This document shows positions 16,832-25,965 of a DNA stretch of 64,000 bases, piece after piece. This DNA comes from Brenneria goodwinii (GTDB taxonomy: Bacteria > Pseudomonadota > Gammaproteobacteria > Enterobacterales > Enterobacteriaceae): assembly GCF_002291445.1 (NCBI RefSeq), contig NZ_CP014137.1:2852001-2916000 (forward strand), written 5' to 3'. Every line of letters begins with the position of its first letter. The first letter of the stretch is position 1. Under the pieces are notes generated by a model. That model searched no databases, was not told the DNA's origin, and saw only the letters and a list, made by a program, of their open reading frames with translations. Made by a program: the position numbers and the translations under genes.

Positions 16832-19564
16832 ATGTCACAAACTATCGTTTTGTCATTGCAGGGACTCACCTGCGGACACTGCGTACAGCGGGTTAAAAAA
16901 ACGCTGGAAGAACTGCCGGATGTTGAACAGGCGGACGTCACGCTGAATTACGCCAAAGTCACGGGCGATGCAAAAACGCCGGCGCTAATCGCCAGTATCG
17001 AACAGGCCGGATACGAAGCCAGCCAGGCCGCCGCCCCGGATGTTGCTCTGCAACTTTCCGGATTGAGCTGTCAGCATTGCGTCGCCTCTACGCGTAAAGC
17101 GCTGGAAGCCGTTCAGGGCGTTGTCGCGGCAGAAGTATCCAAAGAGCAAGCCGACATCTACGGCGACGCCGATCCGGCAGCGCTAATCAGCGCGGTGAAA
17201 CAGGCCGGTTATCAGGCCAGCGTATTGCAGGAGACGGCTCACCCAAAAACTGAGCCGCTGGCACAGGTAGCGACGACGCCGGAAACGCTGCCAGCGGCCC
17301 AGAATAATATTCCGGCCTCATCCGTTGACGACGCGCCTGTCGTTGACGACGACAATGTACAAATGCTGCTGCAGGGGATGAGCTGCGCCAGCTGCGTCAA
17401 CCGGGTGCAGAAAGCCTTACAAGGCGTTGCCGGCGTAACGCAGGCGCGCGTAAATCTGGCCGAGCGCAGCGCGCTGGTGAGCGGACACGCGACGCCGGAA
17501 GCGCTGATCGCCGCCGTCGAACGGGCGGGCTACGGCGCCGAAATCATTCAGGATGAAGAGCAACGCCGCGCCCGCCAGCAGCAGACCTCACAACAAAACA
17601 TCCGGCGTTTTCAGTGGCAGGCGGCGCTCGGCCTGCTGTTGGGGGTGCCGTTAATGCTGTGGGGCGTGCTCGGCGGCAGCATGACCCTGACGCCCGCAAG
17701 CCGCACGCCGTGGCTGATCGTCGGCGCGCTGACGCTGGCGGTCATGGTTTTCGCCGGCGGCCATTTTTATCGCAACGCCTGGCGCAGCCTGAAAAACGGC
17801 GGCGCCACCATGGATACGCTGGTCGCACTCGGCACCGGCGCGGCCTGGCTCTATTCCATTACCGTCAACCTATGGCCGGACGTTTTCCCCATGGCGGCCC
17901 GTCACCTTTATTATGAAGCCAGCGCCATGATCATCGGTCTAATCAACCTGGGTCATGCCCTGGAACAGCGCGCCCGCCAGCGCTCGTCCCACGCGTTGGA
18001 AAAGCTGTTGGATCTCACGCCCCCCACCGCCCGCGTAGTGACGCCGGACGGCGAGCAAACGTTGCCGCTGGCCGCCGTGCAAACCGGCATGACGTTACGT
18101 CTGACGACCGGCGACCGCATTCCCGTCGACGGCGAGATCCTGCAAGGGGAAATCTGGGTCGATGAAGCGATGCTGACCGGCGAGCCGCTGCCGCAACAAA
18201 AAGAGCCAGGCGATGCGGTTCACGCCGGTACGCTGGTTGCCGACGGCAGCGCCTTGTTCCGCGCCGACGCCGTCGGCAACCAGACGACGCTATCGCGCAT
18301 TATCCGGCTGGTCAGACAGGCGCAGAGCAGTAAACCGGCGATCGGACAACTGGCCGATCGCATTTCCGCCGTGTTTGTGCCGGTGGTGGTGGCTATCGCC
18401 GTCATCAGCGGCGCCGTCTGGTTGTTCGCCGGACCGGCGCCGCAAATTGTCTATACGCTGGTGATCGCCACCACCGTGTTGATTATCGCCTGCCCTTGCG
18501 CCCTCGGGCTGGCGACGCCGATGTCGATTATTTCCGGGGTGGGCCGCGCGGCCGAATTCGGCGTACTGGTGCGGGATGCCGATGCCCTGCAACAGGCCAG
18601 CAAGCTGGATATTCTGGTTTTCGACAAAACCGGCACCCTGACCGAAGGCCAGCCGCGCGTGGTAGCGGTTCACACTTTTGGGGCGGCGACGGAACAACAG
18701 GCGCTAATCTGGGCGGCCTCGCTGGAACGGGGCGCCAATCATCCGCTGGCAAAATCCATCGTCAACCGTGCCGAAGGTCTTACCCTCACGGAGATCAATC
18801 AGTTCCGAACGTTGCGCGGTCTGGGAGTCAGCGGGCAAACGGCCGAGGGCGTGTCGTTGCTTCTCGGCAATCCGGCGCTGCTGAAACAGCGCCAGATTGA
18901 TATCCAGGCCGGCGAGGCGTTGATCGAGGAACAGGCGCAACGCGGCATCACGCCGGTATTACTGGCGGCTGACGGTCATATCGTCGCCGTGTTCTCTATC
19001 CTCGATCCTTTGCGCGCAGACAGCGTCGCGGCTTTGCAGCGCCTGCACCAACAGGGCTATCAACTGGTGATGCTGACTGGCGATAATCCGCTGACGGCCA
19101 ACGCCATCGCCAAGGACGCCGGTATCGACCGGGTGATCGCCGGCGTGCTGCCGGATGGCAAGGCTGATGCTATCAAACAGCTTCAGGCACAGGGGAAACG
19201 CGTGGCGATGATCGGCGACGGCATCAACGATGCCCCTGCGCTGGCGCGGGCGGATGTGGGGATCGCCATGGGCGGCGGCAGCGATATCGCGATCGAAACC
19301 GCGGCCATTACCCTGATGCGCCACAGCCTGCACGGCGTGGCCGATGCCTTGGCCATCTCCAAGGCCACCCTGCGCAATATGAAGCAAAACCTACTGGGCG
19401 CGTTTGTTTACAACGTACTAGGGATCCCGATTGCGGCCGGCGTACTGTATCCGCTGACCGGGACGCTGCTAAGCCCGGTGGTAGCCGGCGCGGCGATGGC
19501 GCTATCCTCCATCACCGTGGTCAGCAACGCCAATCGGCTGCTGCGCTTTAAACCCGGAAGATGA
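16832..19564 (+). CDS. copA: Cu(I)-exporting P1B-type ATPase with three HMA domains
   Basis: A 910-residue inner-membrane copper exporter; E. coli CopA has 834 residues and two N-terminal HMA domains. Here there are three: CxxC at Cys14/17, Cys80/83 and Cys185/188. The transport core shows the CPC motif in IACPCALGLATP, the phosphorylated Asp in DKTGTLTEG, the nucleotide-binding NHPLAKS, MLTGDNPLTA and GDGINDAPALARADVG. The start at 16832 has AGGAGA upstream; a TTG 24 bases earlier lacks family support. The gene is controlled by CueR. A programmed frameshift after residue 139 is predicted (separate entry). Confidence 0.96.
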   Translation: MSQTIVLSLQGLTCGHCVQRVKKTLEELPDVEQADVTLNYAKVTGDAKTPALIASIEQAGYEASQAAAPDVALQLSGLSCQHCVASTRKALEAVQGVVAAEVSKEQADIYGDADPAALISAVKQAGYQASVLQETAHPKTEPLAQVATTPETLPAAQNNIPASSVDDAPVVDDDNVQMLLQGMSCASCVNRVQKALQGVAGVTQARVNLAERSALVSGHATPEALIAAVERAGYGAEIIQDEEQRRARQQQTSQQNIRRFQWQAALGLLLGVPLMLWGVLGGSMTLTPASRTPWLIVGALTLAVMVFAGGHFYRNAWRSLKNGGATMDTLVALGTGAAWLYSITVNLWPDVFPMAARHLYYEASAMIIGLINLGHALEQRARQRSSHALEKLLDLTPPTARVVTPDGEQTLPLAAVQTGMTLRLTTGDRIPVDGEILQGEIWVDEAMLTGEPLPQQKEPGDAVHAGTLVADGSALFRADAVGNQTTLSRIIRLVRQAQSSKPAIGQLADRISAVFVPVVVAIAVISGAVWLFAGPAPQIVYTLVIATTVLIIACPCALGLATPMSIISGVGRAAEFGVLVRDADALQQASKLDILVFDKTGTLTEGQPRVVAVHTFGAATEQQALIWAASLERGANHPLAKSIVNRAEGLTLTEINQFRTLRGLGVSGQTAEGVSLLLGNPALLKQRQIDIQAGEALIEEQAQRGITPVLLAADGHIVAVFSILDPLRADSVAALQRLHQQGYQLVMLTGDNPLTANAIAKDAGIDRVIAGVLPDGKADAIKQLQAQGKRVAMIGDGINDAPALARADVGIAMGGGSDIAIETAAITLMRHSLHGVADALAISKATLRNMKQNLLGAFVYNVLGIPIAAGVLYPLTGTLLSPVVAGAAMALSSITVVSNANRLLRFKPGR
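17242..17316 (+). promoter_or_regulatory. Predicted -1 programmed frameshift signal producing a two-domain copper chaperone
   Basis: Slippery heptamer C-CCA-AAA at 17242-17248 is in phase (codons His137-Pro138-Lys139). A -1 slip reads AAC then TGA at 17251-17253, giving a 140-residue product that ends immediately after HMA2. Five bases past the heptamer begins a perfect 10-bp stem, GCCGCTGGCA (17254-17263) with TGCCAGCGGC (17289-17298). Loop bases GCCGGAA (17278-17284) are perfectly complementary to TTCCGGC (17310-17316), so an H-type pseudoknot can form. E. coli copA makes the 70-residue chaperone CopA(Z) by a -1 slip at a similar HPK site. Confidence 0.85.
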
Positions 19565-19674
19565 GCAGAGCGGCTGCCTGCGCCCTCAGGCATCCGCATT
19601 TTCAGCCGATTACCAGTACAACTTGCCTCCCGATGCGTTTAGCATAGATGAATGAGAATCGGGAGACGGGATCG

Positions 19675-20478
19675 ATGAGACAATTGCTGCGCCAAATCGC
19701 CACTTTTTTGGGTTTTATCACGCCCCTGACTTACGCCTATCCCGCGGTGGATGTTCATCTGCCGGATGACCGCCAGCTTCATCTGGTCGGCAGTATTCAT
19801 ATGGGCAGCATGGATATGGCCCCCCTGCCCGACGCGCTGCTGAAACAGTTGCAAAGCGCCACCGCGCTGATTGTCGAAGCCGATATTTCCAACACGGGTT
19901 CGCCTTTCGAACATACCGCAGCCGCCCCTCCGCTCTCGGAACGGCTCGACCCGGCGGATTATCGCCAGCTACAGCTCATCTGCGAAAAGCTGTCGTTCAG
20001 CGAAAACCTCATTGACCGCGTTCCCGCCTGGCAGGCGGCGCTGATGCTACAGGCCCGTCAGGCGCAGTTACTGGGATTGCGCCCGGATTACGGTATCGAT
20101 TATCAGTTGATTAACGCCGCTAAGGCGCAAGGGTTAAACATTATTGAACTTGAGGGGCAGCAGACGCAGGTCGATTTGCTGCAACAGCTGCCGCAGGGCG
20201 GTTTACCGCTGCTGCAAGATACCATCAGACACTGGCACGCCAACGCGCGTCTGTTGCAAACCATGGTCGGCTGGTGGCTGGATAGCAAACCGGGCAAGAT
20301 GACCATGCCGCTGCCCGCCACCTTCAGTCATGAGATGAGCAACGTGCTGATGAATCAACGCAACCGGCTCTGGCAACAAAAGCTCCAGGCCCTGCCCGCC
20401 GGCAATTATGTGGTTGCAGTCGGCGCGTTACATTTATATGGTGATGACAACCTCCCCACGTTATTACAGGCCAATTGA
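19675..20478 (+). CDS. ybaP: TraB/GumN-family protein YbaP
   Basis: A 267-residue TraB/GumN (Tiki-like) domain protein; E. coli YbaP has 264. Signature regions are the N-terminal HLVGSIHMGSMDM with its GxxH motif, the VEADIS stretch, and the C-terminal VVAVGALHLYGDDNLPTLL. The start at 19675 has GGGAG upstream and leads into a hydrophobic segment (LLRQIATFLGFITPLTYAY) that may be a signal or anchor. The relatives known as Tiki are metal-dependent proteases, but enzymatic activity of YbaP is unproven. ybaK follows, as in E. coli. Confidence 0.9.
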   Translation: MRQLLRQIATFLGFITPLTYAYPAVDVHLPDDRQLHLVGSIHMGSMDMAPLPDALLKQLQSATALIVEADISNTGSPFEHTAAAPPLSERLDPADYRQLQLICEKLSFSENLIDRVPAWQAALMLQARQAQLLGLRPDYGIDYQLINAAKAQGLNIIELEGQQTQVDLLQQLPQGGLPLLQDTIRHWHANARLLQTMVGWWLDSKPGKMTMPLPATFSHEMSNVLMNQRNRLWQQKLQALPAGNYVVAVGALHLYGDDNLPTLLQAN

Positions 20479-20483
20479 GCGAA

Positions 20484-20556
20484 ATATACCCGATGGATTT
20501 CAACCTGCAGGCACCCAATGCGCCTGCGAGGTGAAAGAACAGGATATCGCCCGTAA
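20484..20556. repeat. Dispersed intergenic repeat, short copy 2
   Basis: TATACCCGATGGATTTCAA near 20486 and GAGGTGAAAGAACAGGATAT near 20530-20549 form imperfect terminal inverted repeats enclosing CCTGCAGG...GCGCCTGCGAGG. It fills the ybaP-ybaK gap, where E. coli encodes the ChiX sRNA. The end motif matches the other copies in this window. Confidence 0.65.
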
Positions 20557-20569
20557 GGATATTTGAATC

Positions 20570-21052
20570 ATGACACCGGCAATTAAACTGCTTGAGAAAA
20601 ACAAGATCGCATTTACTTTACACAGCTATCATCACGACAGCGACGAAACGAATTTTGGCGAGGAAGCGGCCAAAAAACTGGGGCTGAACAAAGAGCAGGT
20701 TTACAAAACGCTATTAGTCTCGCTGAACGGCGATGCCAAGAATCTCGCCGTGGCGGTTACGCCCGTCGCCGGGATGCTGGATTTAAAGAAAGTGGCCCGC
20801 GCGCTGTCAGCCAAAAAAGCCGATATGGCCGACCCGGCCATCGCCCAACGCGTAACCGGTTATCTGGTTGGCGGCATTAGCCCGCTGGGGCAGAAAAAAC
20901 GCCTGCCGACCGTGATTGACGAAGCGGCGCAACAGTTCAAAACCATTTTTATTTCCGGCGGCAAACGCGGACTGGATATCGAACTGGCGGCGGAAGATCT
21001 GGCGCGTCTGTTAGAGGCGAAATTTGCCGACGTCGCCAAGCATGAGGGCTAA
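20570..21052 (+). CDS. ybaK: Cys-tRNA(Pro) deacylase YbaK
   Basis: A 160-residue trans-editing enzyme of the YbaK/ProX INS superfamily (E. coli 159) that hydrolyses Cys mischarged on tRNA(Pro). The family's N-terminal HSYHHDSDETNFGEEAAKKLGL, the catalytic-region lysine in EQVYKTLLV, and GYLVGGISPLGQKKRLPTVID are visible. Start ATG 20570; no strong ribosome-binding site immediately upstream except AAGGA about 14 bases away. Confidence 0.95.
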   Translation: MTPAIKLLEKNKIAFTLHSYHHDSDETNFGEEAAKKLGLNKEQVYKTLLVSLNGDAKNLAVAVTPVAGMLDLKKVARALSAKKADMADPAIAQRVTGYLVGGISPLGQKKRLPTVIDEAAQQFKTIFISGGKRGLDIELAAEDLARLLEAKFADVAKHEG

Positions 21053-21068
21053 GTAATACACGCTAGAA

Positions 21069-21089
21069 GGCTGCCCGCGTAGAGCAGCC
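21069..21089. terminator. Hairpin between ybaK and yjiA
   Basis: GGCTGC (21069-21074) and GCAGCC (21084-21089) form a 6-bp stem in the convergent gap of ybaK and yjiA. There is no strong T-run; it may serve both genes as a weak bidirectional terminator. Confidence 0.4.
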
Positions 21090-21105
21090 GGAAAACCTAA
21101 AATAA

Positions 21106-22068
21106 TCATTCAGCCAGACGGGCAAAGCCGTCGCGGATTTCCTGCTCGGGCAGATCTCTGCCGATGAAAACCAATACGCTGCTTCTTTCTTCGTCATCCC
21201 GCCATTCCCGGTCCCAGTCGGCGCTGTACAGACGTTGCACGCCTTGAAACAGCAGACGGCGCGCGTCGCCGTTAATCGCCAGAATCCCTTTGTAACGCAA
21301 TAAACTATCGGCGTGATTCAGCAGGAAACTTTCCATCAGATCAGAGACCGCGGCAAGCTCAAGCGGGGTATCGAGATGAACAACGATAGACTGAATATCA
21401 TTTTGCGCAGGGGCGATAAAGCGGAAGGTCGGCGTATTCAGCGCCAGTTTATCGTTAAGAATAAAGCCTTCAATATCAAATAAGACGCTTAAATCAATGT
21501 CTCCGTTCACCACGGAATAAATCGGCGCTCTGGCGTTAATGCGTTGCAGACGCTGGATCAGCGCCTCGTCTGCGCCGGCGATATCGGTTTTGGTCAGCAG
21601 AATGCGGTCGGCATAGCCGATCTGCGACTGGGCAATCGTAAACCGATCGAGTTGCTGTTGAGCGTGTACCGCATCCACCAGCGTAATGATGCCGTCCAGC
21701 ACGAAACGCTCGCAGATAACGTCGTGGGAAAAGAAGGTCTGAGCCACCGGGCCGGGATCGGCCATGCCGGTACACTCGATCACCACATGGTCGAAATCCA
21801 AGGTACCGTCGTCGATGCCGTCCAGTAAATCCAGCAGCGCATCGGCCAACTCATTGGCCTGACTGCAGCAGATACAACCGTTGCTCAAGGTGGTGATTTT
21901 GCTTGCCCGTTCACCGATCAGCGCATTATCGATAGGCACTTCACCGAATTCGTTTTCAATCACGGCGATCTTATAACCATGATCGGCATTGAGCATATGC
22001 CGTAATAAGGTGGTTTTACCCGCCCCCAAAAACCCGGTCAGAATAGTGACATAGAGAGGTTGAGTCAT
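21106..22068 (-). CDS. yjiA: COG0523-family GTPase YjiA
   Basis: A 320-residue G3E/CobW-type P-loop GTPase (E. coli YjiA 318). The P-loop GFLGAGKTT (12-20), the metal-binding CxCC in NGCICC (about 64-68), the switch/Walker B VVIECTGMADPGP, and the base-recognition TKTD are present, plus a CobW C-terminal domain. It is a metal-binding cytoplasmic GTPase proposed to handle transition metals. Encoded last in btsT-yjiX-yjiA, 15 bp after yjiX. Confidence 0.93.
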   Translation of the reverse strand: MTQPLYVTILTGFLGAGKTTLLRHMLNADHGYKIAVIENEFGEVPIDNALIGERASKITTLSNGCICCSQANELADALLDLLDGIDDGTLDFDHVVIECTGMADPGPVAQTFFSHDVICERFVLDGIITLVDAVHAQQQLDRFTIAQSQIGYADRILLTKTDIAGADEALIQRLQRINARAPIYSVVNGDIDLSVLFDIEGFILNDKLALNTPTFRFIAPAQNDIQSIVVHLDTPLELAAVSDLMESFLLNHADSLLRYKGILAINGDARRLLFQGVQRLYSADWDREWRDDEERSSVLVFIGRDLPEQEIRDGFARLAE

Positions 22069-22083
22069 AACAGCTCCGATTTG

Positions 22084-22287
22084 CTAGCAGCAACGCATTC
22101 CGCCTTTGCCATCGCCGCCGTAACGCGCCTGCTGGCGTTCGCGGAAAAATTCTTTATACGTCATCACCGGCTTATCAGGGTGATTGGTCTGCATATGTTG
22201 TACATAGGTGTCATAGTCAGGAATACCAACCAGCATACGTGCCGCCTGGCCTAAATACTTCCCTGCCTGTCCCAGATTGCCAAACAT
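22084..22287 (-). CDS. yjiX: YbdD/YjiX family small protein
   Basis: A 67-residue protein of the YbdD/YjiX family (same length as E. coli YjiX). The core GIPDYDTYVQHMQTNHPDKPVMTYKEFFRERQQARYGG is diagnostic; it ends in GMRCC with two cysteines. The family is always encoded next to CstA/BtsT peptide or pyruvate transporters and is thought to assist them, but its molecular role is unknown. RBS AGGAGG lies upstream of the start. Confidence 0.93.
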   Translation of the reverse strand: MFGNLGQAGKYLGQAARMLVGIPDYDTYVQHMQTNHPDKPVMTYKEFFRERQQARYGGDGKGGMRCC

Positions 22288-22423
22288 AATTACCTCCTGA
22301 AAAACGCCGAATCAGCAACACTCGTCATTCCCGAGCTATCCCCATCATTCCCGCCTACGGCCGCGGGCATGACGTTTTTTATCGCTCTGCGCGTTGCCCG
22401 TTCTTCGCCGCGCGATAAAAGCA

Positions 22424-22455
22424 ACCCCGTATAATGTTTATACATTATACGGGGT
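22424..22455. other. Perfect AT-rich hairpin between btsT and yjiX
   Basis: Arms ACCCCGTATAATG (22424-22436) and CATTATACGGGGT (22443-22455) are perfect 13-bp complements around TTTATA. It lies 19 bp past the btsT stop. It could be an attenuator that lowers yjiXA expression relative to btsT; on the minus strand TTGCTTTT follows. Each strand also carries a TATAAT hexamer within the stem. Confidence 0.6.
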
Positions 22456-22473
22456 AATTAGGATATCACCCGC

Positions 22474-24627
22474 TTAGTGGCTGGATGAAATCTTCACGCC
22501 GCCTTCCGGAACAGGAACGTATGGCGTTTCTTGATCCGTACGCTTAGGATTTTTGTGCGCCTCCAGCGCGGCTTTGATGCCGTAAGCAATGATGCTGTAC
22601 ACCACAATCAGGAATAGAATGCTCAGACCGGCGTTGGTGTAGTTATTGATAACGATATGGTTCATGTTAGCGAGCTGCTGGGCGGTTAAGTCCGCGCCGC
22701 CTTCAGCCATCTTGCCCTTGAACATGTTTGCCATATAGAAGAAACCTTCAAGCTGCGGATTGTTGCTGAACAGCTTAAGCCCCAGCGCCCAGGTGGTACA
22801 AATCAGCAGCCAGATTGCCGGCACCAGGGTTACCCAGATGTATTGTGTGCGTTTCATCTTGATCAATACCACCGTACCCAATACCAGCGCCACGGCGGCC
22901 AGCATCTGATTGGAGATACCGAACAGCGGCCACAGACTCTTCACGCCGCCCAACGGATCCACCACGCCCTGATACAGCAGATAGCCCCACAGACCCACGC
23001 ACCCGGCGGTACCGATGATCCCGGCAACCAGCGAATCGGTTTTCTTCAGGAACGGTACAAAGTTACCCAGCAAATCCTGCAACATAAAGCGACCGGAACG
23101 CGTTCCCGCATCCAGCGCGGTCAGAATAAACAGCGCTTCAAACAGAATACCGAAGTGATACCAGAAGCCCATGTTGGCGCCCGGAATAATCTGATGGAAT
23201 ACGTGCGCAATCCCTACCGCCAGCGTCGGCGCACCGCCGGCGCGGTTCAGTATGGAAGGTTCGCCAATGTCTTTCGCCGTTTGCATAATCAGCTCTGGCG
23301 AAATGACGAATCCCCACGAACTGACGGTCGCCGCCGCGTGAACAGAAACTTCCTGCAACTGCGCCAGAATCGCCGGCGCATCGGCCGTTCCCAACTGATG
23401 CAGGTTAGGCATGGTGATCCCTAACGCCGCCGGCGGGGTATTCATCGCAAAATACAGGCCCGGTTCAATAATGGATGCCGCAACCAGCGCCATCACCGCC
23501 ACGAAAGACTCCATCAGCATGGCGCCGTAACCGATGAAACGGGCGTCGTTTTCGCTAGCCAGCAGTTTCGGCGTGGTGCCGGAGGCAATCAGCGCATGGA
23601 AACCGGATACCGCGCCGCAGGCGATGGTGATAAACAGGAAGGGGAACAGCGTGCCTTTCCAGACAGGCCCAGTGCCGTCAACGAACTGGGTAACCGCCGG
23701 CATTTTCAGATCCGGGTTCAAAATCACGATCCCGATCGCCAGACCGACAATTACCCCGATTTTCAGGAAGGTCGCCAAGTAGTCACGCGGAGCCAGAATT
23801 AACCATACCGGCAACAGCGCGGAGACAAACGCATAACCAATCAAGGTGAAGGTGATGGTGGTATCTTTAAAGGTTAACGCCGGACCCCAGTACGGGTCAT
23901 GCGCGATAACGCCGCCAAACCAGATCGCCATCACCAACAGCACGATACCGATCACCGAAACTTCGCCCACGCGTCCGGGGCGGATAAAGCGCATATAGAT
24001 GCCCATAAACAGCGCAATCGGCACCGTTGAGCAGACGGTAAATACGCCCCACGGACTTTCCGCCAGCGCCTTAACCACGATCAACGCCAGCACCGCCAGA
24101 ATGATGATCATAATTAAGAAACAGCCGAACAGCGCGATCGTTCCCGGCACCGGCCCCAGCTCTTTCTTGACGATTTCACCCAGCGAGGCGCCGTTGCGGC
24201 GCGTGGAGAGGAACAGCACCATGAAGTCCTGCACCGCACCGGCCAGCACGACGCCGCCCAACAGCCACAGCGTGCCCGGCAGGTAACCGATCTGCGCGGC
24301 CAGCACCGGTCCGACCAGCGGCCCCGCACCGGCGATGGCGGCAAAATGGTGACCGAAAAGCACATTGCGATTGGTTGGAACATAGTTCAACCCATCATTA
24401 TTCACCACGGCCGGCGTCGCCCTGGTAGGGTCCAGCTTCATGACCTTCTGCGCGATATACAAACTGTAGTATCGATAGGCCACCAGATATACGGCGACAG
24501 AGGCGACAATAATCCATAAGGCGCTGACATGCTCGCCGCGGCGTAGTGCGACCACGCCCAGACAAGCAGCCCCGATGATCCCCAGGATCATCCAGGGGAT
24601 GTGTTTAAGAATGGTACTGCTCTTCAT
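22474..24627 (-). CDS. btsT: Pyruvate/proton symporter BtsT (YjiY)
   Basis: A 717-residue CstA-family transporter (E. coli BtsT is 716) with many membrane helices. Diagnostic stretches include LRRGEHVSALWIIVASVAVYL, DGLNYVPTNRNVLFGHHFAAIAG, and the C-terminal ETPYVPVPEGGVKISSSH, which match BtsT more closely than CstA. In E. coli it takes up pyruvate with high affinity under control of the BtsS/BtsR two-component system; those regulator genes are not in the window. First gene of btsT-yjiX-yjiA. Confidence 0.93.
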   Translation of the reverse strand: MKSSTILKHIPWMILGIIGAACLGVVALRRGEHVSALWIIVASVAVYLVAYRYYSLYIAQKVMKLDPTRATPAVVNNDGLNYVPTNRNVLFGHHFAAIAGAGPLVGPVLAAQIGYLPGTLWLLGGVVLAGAVQDFMVLFLSTRRNGASLGEIVKKELGPVPGTIALFGCFLIMIIILAVLALIVVKALAESPWGVFTVCSTVPIALFMGIYMRFIRPGRVGEVSVIGIVLLVMAIWFGGVIAHDPYWGPALTFKDTTITFTLIGYAFVSALLPVWLILAPRDYLATFLKIGVIVGLAIGIVILNPDLKMPAVTQFVDGTGPVWKGTLFPFLFITIACGAVSGFHALIASGTTPKLLASENDARFIGYGAMLMESFVAVMALVAASIIEPGLYFAMNTPPAALGITMPNLHQLGTADAPAILAQLQEVSVHAAATVSSWGFVISPELIMQTAKDIGEPSILNRAGGAPTLAVGIAHVFHQIIPGANMGFWYHFGILFEALFILTALDAGTRSGRFMLQDLLGNFVPFLKKTDSLVAGIIGTAGCVGLWGYLLYQGVVDPLGGVKSLWPLFGISNQMLAAVALVLGTVVLIKMKRTQYIWVTLVPAIWLLICTTWALGLKLFSNNPQLEGFFYMANMFKGKMAEGGADLTAQQLANMNHIVINNYTNAGLSILFLIVVYSIIAYGIKAALEAHKNPKRTDQETPYVPVPEGGVKISSSH

Positions 24628-25016
24628 AAGACATCCTTCATAAAAGTCATAATTATTTGATTTTGATGTTTATTAAATAAATCAACGTGATGACTATATT
24701 CATCACGCAGTGGGTCTGGATAAAAGGGAACGAGGTGGATGCAGCAATGGAGGCAGTACGGAGAACGACAACAGGCCGGCTTGGCGCGCCAACCGGTCTA
24801 CCGGATTGAAAACAGGATTACGGATAAGTGAAAATACCAATGAAGTCGTCATCATGTTCCGCCGAAACACTGCTGGTGGCAGGACATTACGTCAGCGCCG
24901 ACAGACGAACTATCGCTATTTTGCTAGCCGGTAGTATAGCGAGCTAAGCGGTTAGAATCGTCGGGTGAACGGTTGACGGGAGAATGCCGCTTACCGCTCC
25001 GTCACGATAAGCGGCG
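24628..25016. other. 389-bp gap between btsT and the lysR gene
   Basis: Holds the btsT promoter region and the 3' end of the minus-strand lysR gene. A perfect palindrome, CGTGATGA (24686-24693) / TCATCACG (24700-24707) with a 6-bp spacer, lies about 60-80 bp upstream of btsT and is a candidate operator. GCCGCTTA (24986-24993) pairs with TAAGCGGC (25008-25015) just past the lysR stop. A plus-strand frame of 74 codons at 24710 has no recognisable features and is probably not a gene. Confidence 0.6.
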
Positions 25017-25931
25017 TCAACGCCGGGAAAAATTAAGCTGCGGCGTCAGAAAGGCGTGACGGAAATATTGGCGGATAGCCTGCATCGCCGGGGTAAACTT
25101 GGCGTCGCGATGCCAGGCCAATCCGACGCTCATCGGATGAACGGTATCTTTCAAAGAACGGGTTTCAATGCGCCGCCCTTCCAGCGACCAGGGCCGATAA
25201 ACCAGATCGGATAAAATCGCCACGCCTGACCCATTGGCCACCATACTGCGCACCGCTTCCACCGAGCTGGTGCGCAGCATGATGCGCGGGCGATATCCGC
25301 TCTGGTCCCAATAGCGCATGGCGCTGTGATCCGCTTCATCAACCGTCAGCATGATGAACGGTTCTTTCGCCACATCGGCCAGACTCACTTCCGGCTTATC
25401 GCACAGCGGATGACGGCTAGGCAACCATAAACGCCGCTCGGAGTTGAATAACTTTTCCGAGGTGATTTCCGGGTGAGTAAGATTCGCGGTCAACACCAGC
25501 GAAATATCAAAAGAGCGATTGATCAGCCCCTGCTCAATGTCGCTACGCTCCCGTTCATTCAGGTTGATGGTGATATGCGGGAAACCGTAGGCCAGGCGTT
25601 GCAGATGAAACGGCAGAAAGTACCCCATTACCGTATAGCTGGCCGCCATATTCAGCGCGCCCTGAGTGCGATTATCCGTAAGCGGCACCATCATCGCGTC
25701 ATCGACGCTGCGCAGAATGGAATAGGCGTGATTAAGAAAATAACTGCCGTTTTCAGTCAGCGTCATCCCATGAACCGAACGCAGAAACAGCTGTTTCCCC
25801 AGCATGCTTTCCAGCTCTTGAATCGCCGTGGTCACGGCCGACTGTGAAATATTTAAATGAATAGCGGCTTGAGATATTTGCCCTATCTCAGCGGTCGCGA
25901 CGAAATAACGGATTTGGCGAAGTGTGATCAT
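25017..25931 (-). CDS. LysR-family transcriptional regulator
   Basis: A 304-residue LysR regulator. N-terminal winged HTH (MITLRQIRYFVATAEIGQISQAAIHLNISQSAVTTAIQ), linker helix, and a substrate-binding domain with the FHLQRLAYGFPHITINLNE and GSGVAILSDLVYRPWSLEG segments. It is divergent from pxpA with a 127-bp shared promoter region, the usual arrangement for control of the adjacent operon. The inducer is probably the cluster's substrate (inference). Confidence 0.92.
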   Translation of the reverse strand: MITLRQIRYFVATAEIGQISQAAIHLNISQSAVTTAIQELESMLGKQLFLRSVHGMTLTENGSYFLNHAYSILRSVDDAMMVPLTDNRTQGALNMAASYTVMGYFLPFHLQRLAYGFPHITINLNERERSDIEQGLINRSFDISLVLTANLTHPEITSEKLFNSERRLWLPSRHPLCDKPEVSLADVAKEPFIMLTVDEADHSAMRYWDQSGYRPRIMLRTSSVEAVRSMVANGSGVAILSDLVYRPWSLEGRRIETRSLKDTVHPMSVGLAWHRDAKFTPAMQAIRQYFRHAFLTPQLNFSRR

Positions 25932-25965
25932 ACTTTTCTCTTATTGTTGAAGCGTTCTGTTTTTC

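Noticed and set aside
20479..20569. ChiX small RNA between ybaP and ybaK
   Set aside because: E. coli has ChiX here, but this gap is filled by a repeat copy; no ChiX-like seed or T-rich terminator is visible.
24686..24707. Possible CRP site upstream of btsT
   Set aside because: The GTGA and TCAC halves are 12 bp apart, not the 6 bp expected in TGTGA-N6-TCACA, so it is listed only as an unassigned palindrome.
24710..24934. 74-codon frame in the btsT-lysR gap
   Set aside because: Arg/Gly-rich with no motif, no convincing ribosome-binding site and no recognisable relatives.
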